Source of the DNA: an uncultured Lachnospiraceae bacterium
GTDB taxonomy: Bacteria; Bacillota; Clostridia; Lachnospirales; Lachnospiraceae
Direction: 5' to 3'
NCBI GenBank assembly: GCA_949051815.1
Contig: CARQVR010000044.1
Coordinates: 1-26,511, forward strand
Length of the DNA: 26,511 nucleotides
The notes under the pieces are model-generated. The model was not told where the DNA came from, did not search any database, and was given only the letters and a program-made list of their open reading frames with translations. Within the stretch, counting starts at the first letter, position 1. Every line of letters starts with the position of its first letter. Of this stretch, positions 8,235 to 15,891 are shown one piece after another. Both the position numbers and the translations under genes were made by a program.

Positions 8235-9575
8235 ATGGATATCAGAATCGCACCGCAGATGTCGGTCATGGATAAACTGAAAATACTCGGTGAAGGGGCG
8301 AAATACGACGTGTCGTGCAGCTCCAGCGGCTCTTTTCGAAAAAATGACGGGCAGGGCATCGGAAACACCGTGGCGGCGGGACTCTGCCACAGCTTTGCGG
8401 CGGACGGCAGGTGTGTTTCCCTGTTAAAAATTCTTTTTACCAACGAGTGCATCTACGACTGCAGGTACTGCATCAACCGCTGTTCCAATGACGTGCCCCG
8501 CGCTTCCTTCACGCCCGATGAGGTCTGCGAGCTGACGATGGAGTTTTACAGGCGCAATTATATAGAAGGTTTGTTTTTAAGCTCGGGTATTTTATACAGC
8601 CCCAACTATACCATGGAGCTGATTTGCGAGACGGTGCACAGGCTGCGCACCCTGCACCGGTTTCAGGGCTATATTCACATAAAAGCGATCCCCGGGGCGG
8701 ACCCGCTTCTGATTCAGCGGGCGGGGTATCTGGCCGACCGCATGAGCGTGAATCTGGAGATGGCCACGGCCGGGGGACTGCGGGCGATCGCGCCCAACAA
8801 GCACCGCAAAAACATCTTAAAACCCATGCGCCAGATTCAAAACAGTATCACGGAGAATAAAAACGAGCTTACCTTATATAAACACGCACCGCACTTCTGC
8901 GAGGCGGGACAGTCCACCCAGATGGTTATAGGCGCACTGCCGGAGAGTGATTACCAGATCATGTCGGTAGCGGAAAACCTCTATCATAAGTTTTCCTTAA
9001 AGCGGGTGTACTATTCGGCTTTTGTGAATGTGAATGAGGACAGGGATCTTCCCGCTCTGGCGGCCGGTCCGCCGTTACTTCGGGAACACAGGCTGTATCA
9101 GGCGGACTGGCTTCTCCGGTTCTACGATTTTAAGGTGGATGAGCTTTTGACGGAGGCGCGGCCGAACTTTAATACGGCCATTGATCCGAAGGCGGACTGG
9201 GCGGTCCGGCATCTGGAGTGCTTTCCGGTGGAGATCAACCGGGCGGATTACCATATGCTTTTGCGTATTCCGGGGGTGGGCGTGAAGAGCGCCGGGCGGA
9301 TTGTGGCGGCCAGACGGTTCGGCAATCTGACGTTTGAGGATTTGAAGAAGATCGGGGTGGTGTTGAAGCGGGCGCTCTATTTTATCACCTGCAACGGAAA
9401 GATGATGTACCCCACGAAGCTGGAGGAGCAGTATATCGTGAGAAATCTCACCTATCAGAACCAGATGGGCAGAGGGGAACGCCTGCCCTTTATGACGGAC
9501 GGCACGACGTACCAGCAGATGTCTTTGTTTGATATGGCCGGATTTGACGATGTGCGGAGAGTGGCCGGTATATAA
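8235..9575 (+). CDS. Putative DNA modification/repair radical SAM protein
   Basis: A 446-residue radical S-adenosylmethionine protein of the family often annotated as a putative DNA modification/repair radical SAM protein, linked to uracil-DNA-glycosylase-like genes (TIGR03916 type). The iron-sulfur motif CX3CX2C is seen as Cys72, Cys76 and Cys79 in CIYDCRYC. Near the C-terminus (about 343-375) LLRIPGVGVKSAGRIVAARR is a helix-hairpin-helix DNA-binding motif. The chemistry is not known. ATG 8235 is preferred because AGGGGAG lies 10 bases upstream; a GTG at 8226 is too close to it. Two SOS boxes flank its promoter. It is followed 98 bases later by its usual partner gene. Confidence 0.9.
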   Translation: MDIRIAPQMSVMDKLKILGEGAKYDVSCSSSGSFRKNDGQGIGNTVAAGLCHSFAADGRCVSLLKILFTNECIYDCRYCINRCSNDVPRASFTPDEVCELTMEFYRRNYIEGLFLSSGILYSPNYTMELICETVHRLRTLHRFQGYIHIKAIPGADPLLIQRAGYLADRMSVNLEMATAGGLRAIAPNKHRKNILKPMRQIQNSITENKNELTLYKHAPHFCEAGQSTQMVIGALPESDYQIMSVAENLYHKFSLKRVYYSAFVNVNEDRDLPALAAGPPLLREHRLYQADWLLRFYDFKVDELLTEARPNFNTAIDPKADWAVRHLECFPVEINRADYHMLLRIPGVGVKSAGRIVAARRFGNLTFEDLKKIGVVLKRALYFITCNGKMMYPTKLEEQYIVRNLTYQNQMGRGERLPFMTDGTTYQQMSLFDMAGFDDVRRVAGI

Positions 9576-9673
9576 CCGGTCAGGCAGGCGGAGTATGGCG
9601 GTGGTATTTTTATAGGAAAACGACCGTTGAGCAATCTTCGGGAACATTTTGGAGAAGGGGAGTATGGCTATCT

Positions 9674-10468
9674 ATGGAAGAAAAGTATCTGATCTGCGAG
9701 GATTCTCTGGAAGGAATATTTACCGGAATTTATGATGCCTATGCCTTTCGGGAGGGGCATGAGCATGTGCACATTCAGGTGGGTGAGGAGGAGAATCTGC
9801 GGCTTTTTGCAAATTATGTGCATATTCTGCCGGATCCTGTGAAAACTGAAAAGGTAGCGGATACGCTTAAGAAGCGTCTGGGTGAGCATGTGTATCATTC
9901 GATCTGCCGCGCGGCGGCCTCCTGCTATCCAGACAAGGGAGAGGCGGTCTATAAGACGGTGGTGGATGCGCTCACGGCGGGCAGCGGCCGCAGGGTGATG
10001 GAAAATCTGAGAAATCCCTATGTGGCGAGATGCTTCGAGCTGGCGCGGTTTACGGCCAATGAGGCGCATTTTGAGATTGAGTTTCTACGGTTTCAGGAGC
10101 TTGCAGAGCCGGAAGGTGAAAAAGGCGGGATGCTCTTTTCCAGAATCGGACCGAAAAATAATGTGATACCCTTTATCATGCCTCACTTTGCGGACAGACT
10201 GAGCATTGAAAATTTTATGGTCTTCGATGAGAACAGGAAGCTTTTCGGCGTGCATCCGGCGGGAGGCGAGTGGTATCTGGTGACGGCGGGGGAGACGTTT
10301 GACCTGCAAAAGCCGGTCTGGTCGGAAAAGGAAGAAGGATATCAGGAATTGTTCCGGGCTTTCCACCGGACCATCGGGATCAAAAGCCGCGAAAACAAGA
10401 AGCTGCAGAGGCAGATGTGTGCGTATCGTTACCAGGATTATATGGTGGAATTTGAACAAAAAGGATAA
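9674..10468 (+). CDS. Conserved partner of the radical SAM repair protein (TIGR03915-type)
   Basis: A 264-residue protein that begins YLICEDSLEGIFTGIYDAY, the hallmark of the family called probable DNA metabolism protein (TIGR03915). Genes of this family almost always sit beside the radical SAM gene upstream, and in many bacteria the protein is fused to a uracil-DNA-glycosylase domain. Here no glycosylase domain is present: the protein ends at about the length of the linker domain alone. No catalytic motif can be named. AAGGGGAG lies 11 bases before the ATG. It shares the SOS-type promoter at 8098-8126, with no promoter or terminator seen in the 98-base gap. No clear terminator follows it. 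Confidence 0.85.
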   Translation: MEEKYLICEDSLEGIFTGIYDAYAFREGHEHVHIQVGEEENLRLFANYVHILPDPVKTEKVADTLKKRLGEHVYHSICRAAASCYPDKGEAVYKTVVDALTAGSGRRVMENLRNPYVARCFELARFTANEAHFEIEFLRFQELAEPEGEKGGMLFSRIGPKNNVIPFIMPHFADRLSIENFMVFDENRKLFGVHPAGGEWYLVTAGETFDLQKPVWSEKEEGYQELFRAFHRTIGIKSRENKKLQRQMCAYRYQDYMVEFEQKG

Positions 10469-10602
10469 ATTGCAGTTGCGTGTACGGGCACGATTTGGGG
10501 ATAATAGGCAGAATAGACAAAATTTTGTTTGATCCTCAAAGCATTTATGTTAAGTTGCAAAAATCTGCCAAGATTGTACAATTTCAGGAACAAAATTGGC
10601 TC

Positions 10603-10630
10603 TTTACAAACAAAGAGAAAATAGTATAAT
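10603..10630 (+). promoter_or_regulatory. Promoter of the HPr-like gene
   Basis: TTTACA (10603-10608), 16 bases, then a perfect TATAAT (10625-10630). The start of transcription would fall near 10637, giving a leader of about 70 bases that contains a cre-like site and a hairpin. Confidence 0.75.
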
Positions 10631-10648
10631 CTACTCAAACGAGGAGCA

Positions 10649-10662
10649 TGAAAACGTTTTTC
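10649..10662 (+). promoter_or_regulatory. cre-like site (possible CcpA operator)
   Basis: TGAAAACGTTTTTC matches 12 of the 14 positions of the cre consensus TGWAANCGNTNWCA. It lies about 12 bases downstream of the predicted transcription start, a usual place for CcpA repression. Confidence 0.45.
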
Positions 10663-10685
10663 TATGTGTGCCTTTCGCATACATA
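10663..10685 (+). promoter_or_regulatory. Leader hairpin before the HPr-like gene
   Basis: TATGTGTGC (10663-10671) pairs with GCATACATA (10677-10685), 9 pairs with one G-T, around a CTTTC loop. It ends 7 bases before the AGGAAGGTGA ribosome site and could protect the 5' end or expose the ribosome site. Confidence 0.5.
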
Positions 10686-10707
10686 AGTGAAAAGGAAGGT
10701 GAAAGTT

Positions 10708-10932
10708 ATGCAACACAAAATCAAATTGAGACCGGATGAGGTAAAGGACTTCGTGTCTGCAGCGACGAGGTGTGACTGCGACGTGGATATCTTTTACAAC
10801 AGCTTTATCGTCGATGCAAAATCCATTATTGGCGTGTTGGGACTGAATTTCAATCAGATTTTAACCGTTGCGTACAACGGCTACGATCCCGATTTTGAGA
10901 GACGTCTCAGACAATGGGCAGTGGCGGTATAG
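10708..10932 (+). CDS. HPr-like protein lacking the active-site histidine
   Basis: A 74-residue HPr-fold protein. HPr carries phosphate on His15 in the sugar phosphotransferase system and is phosphorylated on Ser46 to act as a CcpA cofactor. Here the GIHARPA loop is missing: the N-terminus reads KLRPDEVKDFVSAATRC. The second site is kept: VDAKSIIGVLGL aligns with NLKSIMGVMSL of HPr, so Ser39 equals Ser46. The protein resembles Crh in this pattern, so a regulatory role without phosphotransfer is likely (inference). ATG 10708 is chosen for AAGGAAGGTGA just upstream; the GTG at 10687 has none. A cre-like site lies in its own leader. Confidence 0.82.
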   Translation: MQHKIKLRPDEVKDFVSAATRCDCDVDIFYNSFIVDAKSIIGVLGLNFNQILTVAYNGYDPDFERRLRQWAVAV

Positions 10933-11010
10933 ATGCAGTTGTTGTGATTTTGCGAGTTGTGCAAGCGCCGAAATGTGACTTTGGAGCATATTTTGTGCGC
11001 ATCAGACGTG

Positions 11011-11035
11011 ACAGTGAAGCCGAAGGCTGAACTGT
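11011..11035 (+). ncRNA. Hairpin with tandem G-A mismatches downstream of the HPr-like gene
   Basis: ACAGT (11011-11015) and AGCC (11018-11021) pair with GGCT (11025-11028) and ACTGT (11031-11035). Between the stems GA faces GA, an arrangement that forms tandem sheared pairs in RNA. It is in the 3' region of the HPr-like transcript, upstream of a terminator. Whether it is a functional RNA is not known. Confidence 0.3.
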
Positions 11036-11070
11036 TGTGTAACAGGATTCCGGTGAAAGCGAACACATTG

Positions 11071-11117
11071 ACTCCCTATGTAAGATAACGTAAGATTATC
11101 TTATGCAGGGAGTTTTT
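11071..11117 (+). terminator. Rho-independent terminator upstream of the helicase
   Basis: An 18-bp stem: 11071-11088 (starts ACTCCCT) pairs with 11096-11113 (ends AGGGAGT); one A/C mismatch and two G-T pairs occur in the middle, around a CGTAAGA loop. TTTTT follows. It should end the HPr-like transcript or attenuate transcription into the helicase gene 88 bases further on. Confidence 0.85.
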
Positions 11118-11204
11118 GTATGTATAGGGGTGAAACGGAGACCGCAAATGAGAGTTGCGCGGCATCCCGGATCCGACTGTGCGGAAATGGAGGAAGTATT
11201 TCAT

Positions 11205-13697
11205 ATGGAAGTGCGGATTTCCGTGCGGAGTCTGGTGGAATTTATTCTGCGCTCCGGCGATATAGACAATCGAAAAGCGGCGTCGCCCGAAAATGCCATG
11301 CAGGAGGGCGGACGGATCCACCGCATGATCCAGCGGCGGATGGGACCGTCCTATCAGGCGGAGGTGTCTCTTTCCTATGCCTGTGACGCGGGGGATTATG
11401 AGATTATTGTGGAGGGGCGTGCCGACGGCGTTATCACGGAGACCACGAGGGATATGCTTCCGCAGACGGCGATTGAGGAGAAGGCTGCTGAAAGTGATGA
11501 GACACGGCTTACCGTGCCGCCCGGGCAGGAGCAGTCGGTACAGAAGGTAACGGTCACGATAGACGAGATCAAGGGAACCTACCGCGATTTAAAGAAGATG
11601 AAAAGGCCTGTCCCGGTGCATCTGGCGCAGGCGAAATGTTATGCGTATATTTACGCCACACAAAAGAAACTGTCGGATATCCGGGTGCGCATGACTTACT
11701 GCCATATGGAGACGGAGGAAATCCGCTATTTTCACGAGGAATATATGTATGAGGAGCTCCGGATATGGTTTGAGGAGCTGATGGTACAGTACCGGAAATG
11801 GGCGGACTATCAGTTTGCGTGGCAGAAGCTGAGGCAGGAGTCCATCAGGAAGATGGCCTTTCCCTTTCCGTACAGAGAGGGGCAGAAGGAGCTTGTAACC
11901 TACGTCTATCAGACCATCTATCACAAGCGCAAGCTCTTTGTTGAGGCGCCTACGGGGGCGGGCAAGACGATTTCCACGGTCTTTCCTGCGCTGAAAGCCA
12001 TGGGGGAGGGACTGTGCGAGCGTCTTTTCTACCTGACGGCTAAAACCATCACCCGGACAGTGGCGGACGATACCATTACCCTGCTGCGGGAGCGGGGGCT
12101 GCAGCTCAAAAGTGTGATATTGACCGCTAAAGACAAAATTTGTTTTATGGAAGAAACCGAGTGTAATCCGGTCGCCTGTCCGTATGCAAAAGGCCATTAT
12201 GACAGAGTAAACGAGGCGATGTACGACCTGTTGACTCACGCGGACAACTTCACGAGAGAGCGGATTGAGGCGTATGCCAAAAAGCATCAGGTCTGCCCCT
12301 TCGAGCTTTGCCTGGACATGAGCCTGTTCGCCGACGCGGTGATCTGTGATTACAATTATCTGTTTGATCCCCATGTGTATCTGCGCCGCTTTTTTGCGGA
12401 GGGAGTCAGGGGAGAATATATTTTTCTTGTGGACGAGGCGCACAATCTGGTGGAGCGGGGCAGGGAGATGTACAGTGCGCTTCTGTGTAAGGAAGCGTTT
12501 CTGGAATTGAAAAAAACGGTGAAGCCTTACGATGAGAAGATTGCGAAGAATCTGGACAGATGTAATAAAGAAATGCTTGCCCTGAAACGGGAATGCGAGG
12601 GCTTTCAGGTGGTGTATGAGACGGACGCGCTCGTCCGCGCGCTGATCCGTCTGGGCGGGGCCATCGAGGATTATCTGGAGGATCACGAGGATAGTCCCGT
12701 GCGTGCGGATATTCTGACGTTCTATTTTGAGATCTCCCATTTTCTGGAAATGTATGAGCTGGCGGATGAAAACTATGTGACGTATTCGGAGCTTCGGGAG
12801 GACGGCAGCTTTGTCGTGAAGCTTTTCTGCGTGAATCCGGCGGGGAACCTGAGAGACTGTATGAGCCGGGGGCGCAGCACCATCCTGTTTTCAGCGACCC
12901 TTCTGCCCATCGGGTATTATAAGACACTTCTCGGGGCGGAGGAGGGAGATTATGAGGTCTACGCCAGATCGGTTTTTCGTCCGGAGAAGCTGGGACTTTA
13001 TATCGGGAGCGACGTGACCAGCCGCTATTCCCGCAGGGGGGACGCGGAATACTACCGGATTGCGTCCTATATCCACAATATTATAGAAAAAAGACAGGGA
13101 AACTATATGATTTTCTTTCCGTCCCATTCTTTTTTGCAGCGGATTTATGAGATTTACCGGGAATATTTTAACGCGGACGGGACCGTGGAGTGCATATTGC
13201 AGGAAAGCCATATGAACGAGGAATCGAGAGAAGCTTTTTTAAACCGGTTTCGGGGGAATGGGGACTGCGATTTGCAGAGCCTGATCCGGATGGATATCGA
13301 GGAGGAAGAGAGAAGTCTTCTTGGCTTTTGCGTGATGGGGGGCATTTTCAGCGAGGGAATCGACTTAAAAAACGACAGTCTGATCGGCGCGATCATCGTG
13401 GGGACAGGTCTGCCTCAGGTGTGCAATGAGCGGGAGCTTTTGAAAAAGTATTTTGACGGCGGGGGAGAGAACGGGTTCGACTATGCCTACCGTTATCCCG
13501 GCATGAATAAGGTATTACAGGCGGCGGGCCGGGTGATTCGCACGGTGGACGACTTTGGAATCGTTGCGCTTTTGGACGAGCGGTTTTTATCCCCCGCATA
13601 CCAGAGATTGTTTCCACGGGAATGGCAGGAAAAGGTGGTTGTGACAGTTGACCAAATAGGTCGAAAGGTGGAAAGATTTTGGGATGAATGGCTGTAA
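11205..13697 (+). CDS. DinG/Rad3-type DNA helicase with N-terminal Cas4-like nuclease domain
   Basis: An 830-residue superfamily 2 helicase of the XPD/DinG group. The N-terminal ~190 residues look like a PD-(D/E)XK nuclease: GRADGVI (about 70), IDEIKG (about 119-124) and QAKCYAY (about 142). The helicase has Walker A EAPTGAGKT (about 247), iron-sulfur cysteines in CFMEETECNPVACPY and CPFELC (about 312-370), the DEAH box VDEAHNL (about 408), and the motif VI-like QAAGRVIRT near the C-terminus. Such enzymes unwind DNA 5' to 3' at damaged forks or R-loops. ATG 11205 is chosen for GGAGGAAG 8 bases upstream; the upstream ATG at 11103 lies inside a terminator stem. No SOS box is seen in front of it. 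It is a single-gene unit. Confidence 0.9.
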   Translation: MEVRISVRSLVEFILRSGDIDNRKAASPENAMQEGGRIHRMIQRRMGPSYQAEVSLSYACDAGDYEIIVEGRADGVITETTRDMLPQTAIEEKAAESDETRLTVPPGQEQSVQKVTVTIDEIKGTYRDLKKMKRPVPVHLAQAKCYAYIYATQKKLSDIRVRMTYCHMETEEIRYFHEEYMYEELRIWFEELMVQYRKWADYQFAWQKLRQESIRKMAFPFPYREGQKELVTYVYQTIYHKRKLFVEAPTGAGKTISTVFPALKAMGEGLCERLFYLTAKTITRTVADDTITLLRERGLQLKSVILTAKDKICFMEETECNPVACPYAKGHYDRVNEAMYDLLTHADNFTRERIEAYAKKHQVCPFELCLDMSLFADAVICDYNYLFDPHVYLRRFFAEGVRGEYIFLVDEAHNLVERGREMYSALLCKEAFLELKKTVKPYDEKIAKNLDRCNKEMLALKRECEGFQVVYETDALVRALIRLGGAIEDYLEDHEDSPVRADILTFYFEISHFLEMYELADENYVTYSELREDGSFVVKLFCVNPAGNLRDCMSRGRSTILFSATLLPIGYYKTLLGAEEGDYEVYARSVFRPEKLGLYIGSDVTSRYSRRGDAEYYRIASYIHNIIEKRQGNYMIFFPSHSFLQRIYEIYREYFNADGTVECILQESHMNEESREAFLNRFRGNGDCDLQSLIRMDIEEEERSLLGFCVMGGIFSEGIDLKNDSLIGAIIVGTGLPQVCNERELLKKYFDGGGENGFDYAYRYPGMNKVLQAAGRVIRTVDDFGIVALLDERFLSPAYQRLFPREWQEKVVVTVDQIGRKVERFWDEWL

Positions 13698-14195
13698 AGC
13701 GCGAATTTTCATGTTATCCAGATCAGTCAACGGGAAAAAAGACAAAAATCCGGCGGAAGAGACAAGCTGTGTGGATTGACTTTGACGCCAAGAGACAAAA
13801 TGCGATTGACTCCTTTCGGACAGGATATTACAAGACTGGTCAATCATTTCGGCAGAAAATGAGTCCGGCCGACAAAAAAGTGATATGAAAAACCGAATAT
13901 GACAGACAGATTGTGCAAAAATGGTGCAGGATCCGACAGGAAATGACGATGCTGTCAATGTGGATAACTTTGTGGAAATTGGGGATTTCTCAGCCATTTT
14001 TGGATAATTTTCTAAAAAATGGCGCGTAAAAATTGTGGAAAAGTCGATGTACGGTTTAGGGTTTGGAAACCGGGTAACCTGCCGGGTCAATAGCGGATGG
14101 CGGAAAGGGAAAGAACCTGTTTGACGCGGAACGGCAAATGATGGTATACTGATTCAGGAACAACTACAAGATGTTGTTTCGGAATGGAGGAAATT
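13698..14195. promoter_or_regulatory. 498-base gap with DnaA-box-like cluster and amylase promoter
   Basis: The gap has no credible gene. At 13959-14042 four same-strand 9-mers resemble DnaA boxes: TGTGGATAA (13959), TGTGGAAAT (13971), TTTGGATAA (13999) and TGTGGAAAA (14034); further partial matches are at 13714 and 13770. A hairpin GCCATTTTT (13993-14001) / AAAAATGGC (14015-14023) overlaps them. A 7-bp inverted repeat GATTGAC (13804) / GTCAATC (13839) lies upstream. No clear terminator of the helicase gene is visible. Confidence 0.45.
14121..14150 (+). promoter_or_regulatory. Promoter of the GH13 gene
   Basis: TTGACG (14121-14126), 18 bases, TATACT (14145-14150): each box differs by one base from consensus. 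The start would be near 14157, 39 bases before the ATG. Confidence 0.72.
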
Positions 14196-15506
14196 ATGTG
14201 GGCATTTGAAAGTGTATTTTATCAGATATATCCGTTGGGGTTTTGTGGTGCACCTTTTGAGAATGACGGACAGCTATCGCACCGGATCTTAAAGGTGAAC
14301 GACTGGATTCCCCATATGAAAAAGCTGGGAATCGACGCGATTTATTTTTCCCCGGTGTTTGAGTCGGACACCCACGGCTATAATACGAGGGACTATCACA
14401 CCATCGACTGCCGTCTGGGAACCAATGAGGATTTCAGGGAAGTGTGCAAAAACCTGCACGAGAACGGCATCAGGGTAGTGCTGGACGGGGTGTTCAACCA
14501 TGTGGGCAGAGGCTTCTGGGCGTTTCAGGACGTGTTGAAGAACAGGGAAAATTCCCCTTACCTAAGCTGGTTTCATATCAATCTCGGAGGAAACTCCAAC
14601 TATAACGACGGTCTGTGGTACGAGGGCTGGGAAGGCAACTACGATCTGGTGAAGCTCAATCTGCGCCATGAGGATGTGATCAATCATATTCTGGACAGCG
14701 TGAAGGGCTGGGTGGAAGAATTTGACATCGACGGCCTGCGTCTTGACGTGGCGTACTGTCTGGACCACGATTTTGTGAGAAGGCTCCGGGCGTTTACGGA
14801 CGGCCTCAAGCCGGAGTTTTATCTGCTTGGCGAGATGCTCCACGGAGACTACAACCAGATGGTGAACGACCAGATGCTGCACTCCTCCACGAACTATGAG
14901 TGTTATAAGGGGCTATTCTCCAGCTTTAACAGCATGAATATGTTTGAGATCAACCACTCCCTGCTCAGGCAGTTCGGGCCGGAGAACTGGTGTCTCTATC
15001 GGGGCAAGCATCTGCTCTCCTTTGTGGATAACCATGATGTGAGCCGGATTGCCAGCAATCTGACCAATGAAAAGCACCTGCCGCTGATTTACGCGCTGTG
15101 CTTCGGTATGCCGGGCATTCCCTGCGTATACTACGGCAGCGAGTGGGGGGCGAAGGCCAATAAGAGCGAGGGAGACCCCGCGCTGCGCGCCTGCTTTGAC
15201 GCGCCGGTGTGGAACGAACTTGGCGAGTGGATCAGTAAGCTTGCGGAGGCCAAGAAGGGCTCTAAGGCGCTCAATTACGGCGATTTCCGCTCGGTGGTGC
15301 TGACCAATAAGCAGTGCATCTTTGAGCGCAAGTGCGAGGATGAGAGAGTGCTCGTGGCCATCAATGCGGACGGGGAGGATTACACCGCCCACTTCGACGC
15401 GGGCTGCGGCATGGCTGTGGATCTCATCACGGGAGAGGATCACGATTTTGGCGGCGGAAGCCTGCTTCCCGCCTACAGCGCGTATTTCTGGAAGATGGAA
15501 CACTAA
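14196..15506 (+). CDS. GH13 alpha-amylase family enzyme
   Basis: A 436-residue glycoside hydrolase of family 13, which acts on alpha-1,4 or alpha-1,6 glucans. The four conserved regions are seen: DGVFNHVG (I), GLRLDVAY with nucleophile Asp184 (II), LLGEMLH with acid/base Glu213 (III), and FVDNHD with Asp281 (IV). There is no signal peptide and no N-terminal starch-binding domain, so it is cytoplasmic, in the style of a small neopullulanase, cyclomaltodextrinase or maltodextrin-degrading amylase; the exact specificity cannot be read. ATG 14196 is preferred over ATG 14184 because GGAGG (14186-14190) overlaps the latter and serves the former. It is transcribed alone and stops directly at the edge of a large structured element. 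Confidence 0.9.
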   Translation: MWAFESVFYQIYPLGFCGAPFENDGQLSHRILKVNDWIPHMKKLGIDAIYFSPVFESDTHGYNTRDYHTIDCRLGTNEDFREVCKNLHENGIRVVLDGVFNHVGRGFWAFQDVLKNRENSPYLSWFHINLGGNSNYNDGLWYEGWEGNYDLVKLNLRHEDVINHILDSVKGWVEEFDIDGLRLDVAYCLDHDFVRRLRAFTDGLKPEFYLLGEMLHGDYNQMVNDQMLHSSTNYECYKGLFSSFNSMNMFEINHSLLRQFGPENWCLYRGKHLLSFVDNHDVSRIASNLTNEKHLPLIYALCFGMPGIPCVYYGSEWGAKANKSEGDPALRACFDAPVWNELGEWISKLAEAKKGSKALNYGDFRSVVLTNKQCIFERKCEDERVLVAINADGEDYTAHFDAGCGMAVDLITGEDHDFGGGSLLPAYSAYFWKMEH

Positions 15507-15665
15507 CAGTTCAGCCAGACCGAGATTGTCCGTCAAATCGTGCTTGCACGAATTTGAAGGGCAAACGAAGGTCTGAGGGAACGCCCGCATATAAGCAAAA
15601 AGAAGCCGTGAAACGGCGGAGAGCGTCGAAGACGCGATTTTGCGCATGGGCGTGAGCTGAACTGT
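15506..15665. ncRNA. Multi-helix structured element (candidate RNA or palindromic repeat)
   Basis: The closing stem ACAGTTCAGC (15506-15515) / GCTGAACTGT (15656-15665) encloses two arms. Arm one: CAGACC (15516) / GGTCTG (15570), TTGTCC (15526) / GGGCAA (15559), TCAAAT (15533) / ATTTGA (15552) and CGTG / CACG with a CTTG loop. Arm two: ACGCCC (15581) / GGGCGT (15648), GCAAAA (15595) / TTTTGC (15638), and two hairpins with GAA loops, GCCGT / ACGGC (15605-15617) and GCGTC / GACGC (15623-15635). Almost every base is paired or in a short loop. It begins on the stop codon of the GH13 gene and has no T tail. I do not recognise it as a known RNA family. The fold works on either strand. Confidence 0.5.
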
Positions 15666-15695
15666 AAATGGGCAAGCCAGACTCAAAAAATTTTC

Positions 15696-15724
15696 TTGAC
15701 AACGTCCGTCTGATGTACTAAGAT
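15696..15724 (+). promoter_or_regulatory. Promoter of the leader peptide and ABC exporter operon
   Basis: TTGACA (15696-15701), exactly 17 bases, TAAGAT (15719-15724). Perfect -35. The start would be near 15731, about 47 bases before the leader ORF. Confidence 0.75.
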
Positions 15725-15777
15725 GGCAAAAGTATCAGATGGCGCAAATAACAAAATTTCGGAAAGGAGGTAATCTT

Positions 15778-15891
15778 ATGTTTTTAATCAGTATCAATTT
15801 TGCAGTCGATTGCAACTTACAACTGCATAGGGAAACATGGAATGAAATTACCTCTGCATACAGGCAGACCGGCAGGGACAGGGTGTGTTGA
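15778..15891 (+). CDS. 37-residue leader peptide of the ABC exporter operon
   Basis: ATG 15778 follows a perfect AAAGGAGG ribosome site (15763-15770) and opens a 37-codon frame ending at TGA 15889-15891. The peptide starts MFLISINFAVDCNLQLHRET and ends TGRDRVC. It has no export signal or bacteriocin double-glycine motif that I can see. It sits between a strong promoter and a terminator-like hairpin that precedes two ABC exporter genes, the same layout as bmrB before bmrCD in Bacillus subtilis, where translation of a leader controls read-through. Bases 15847-15854 are the exact complement of its own ribosome site. A role in attenuation is inference; the frame itself is well supported by its ribosome site and placement. 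Confidence 0.62.
   Translation: MFLISINFAVDCNLQLHRETWNEITSAYRQTGRDRVC

Noticed and set aside
10517..10528. Perfect palindrome ACAAAATTTTGT as terminator of the repair cassette
   Set aside because: It is AT-only apart from its ends, cannot form a stable RNA stem with a loop, and has no following T run.
11589..12740. A 383-codon open frame on the minus strand inside the helicase gene
   Set aside because: It lies wholly within a gene with intact helicase motifs and has no start signal or recognisable domain.
13688..13888. A 66-codon frame overlapping the end of the helicase gene
   Set aside because: The basic, low-complexity product and lack of a ribosome site argue against it.
13959..14042. 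A chromosomal or plasmid replication origin
   Set aside because: Only one box is perfect, and no replication initiator gene or AT-rich unwinding array of origin type is nearby; kept as a DnaA-box cluster only.
15511..15702. A 63-codon open frame on the minus strand across the structured element
   Set aside because: It covers the inverted-repeat helices, which explain the sequence better. No ribosome site is seen.
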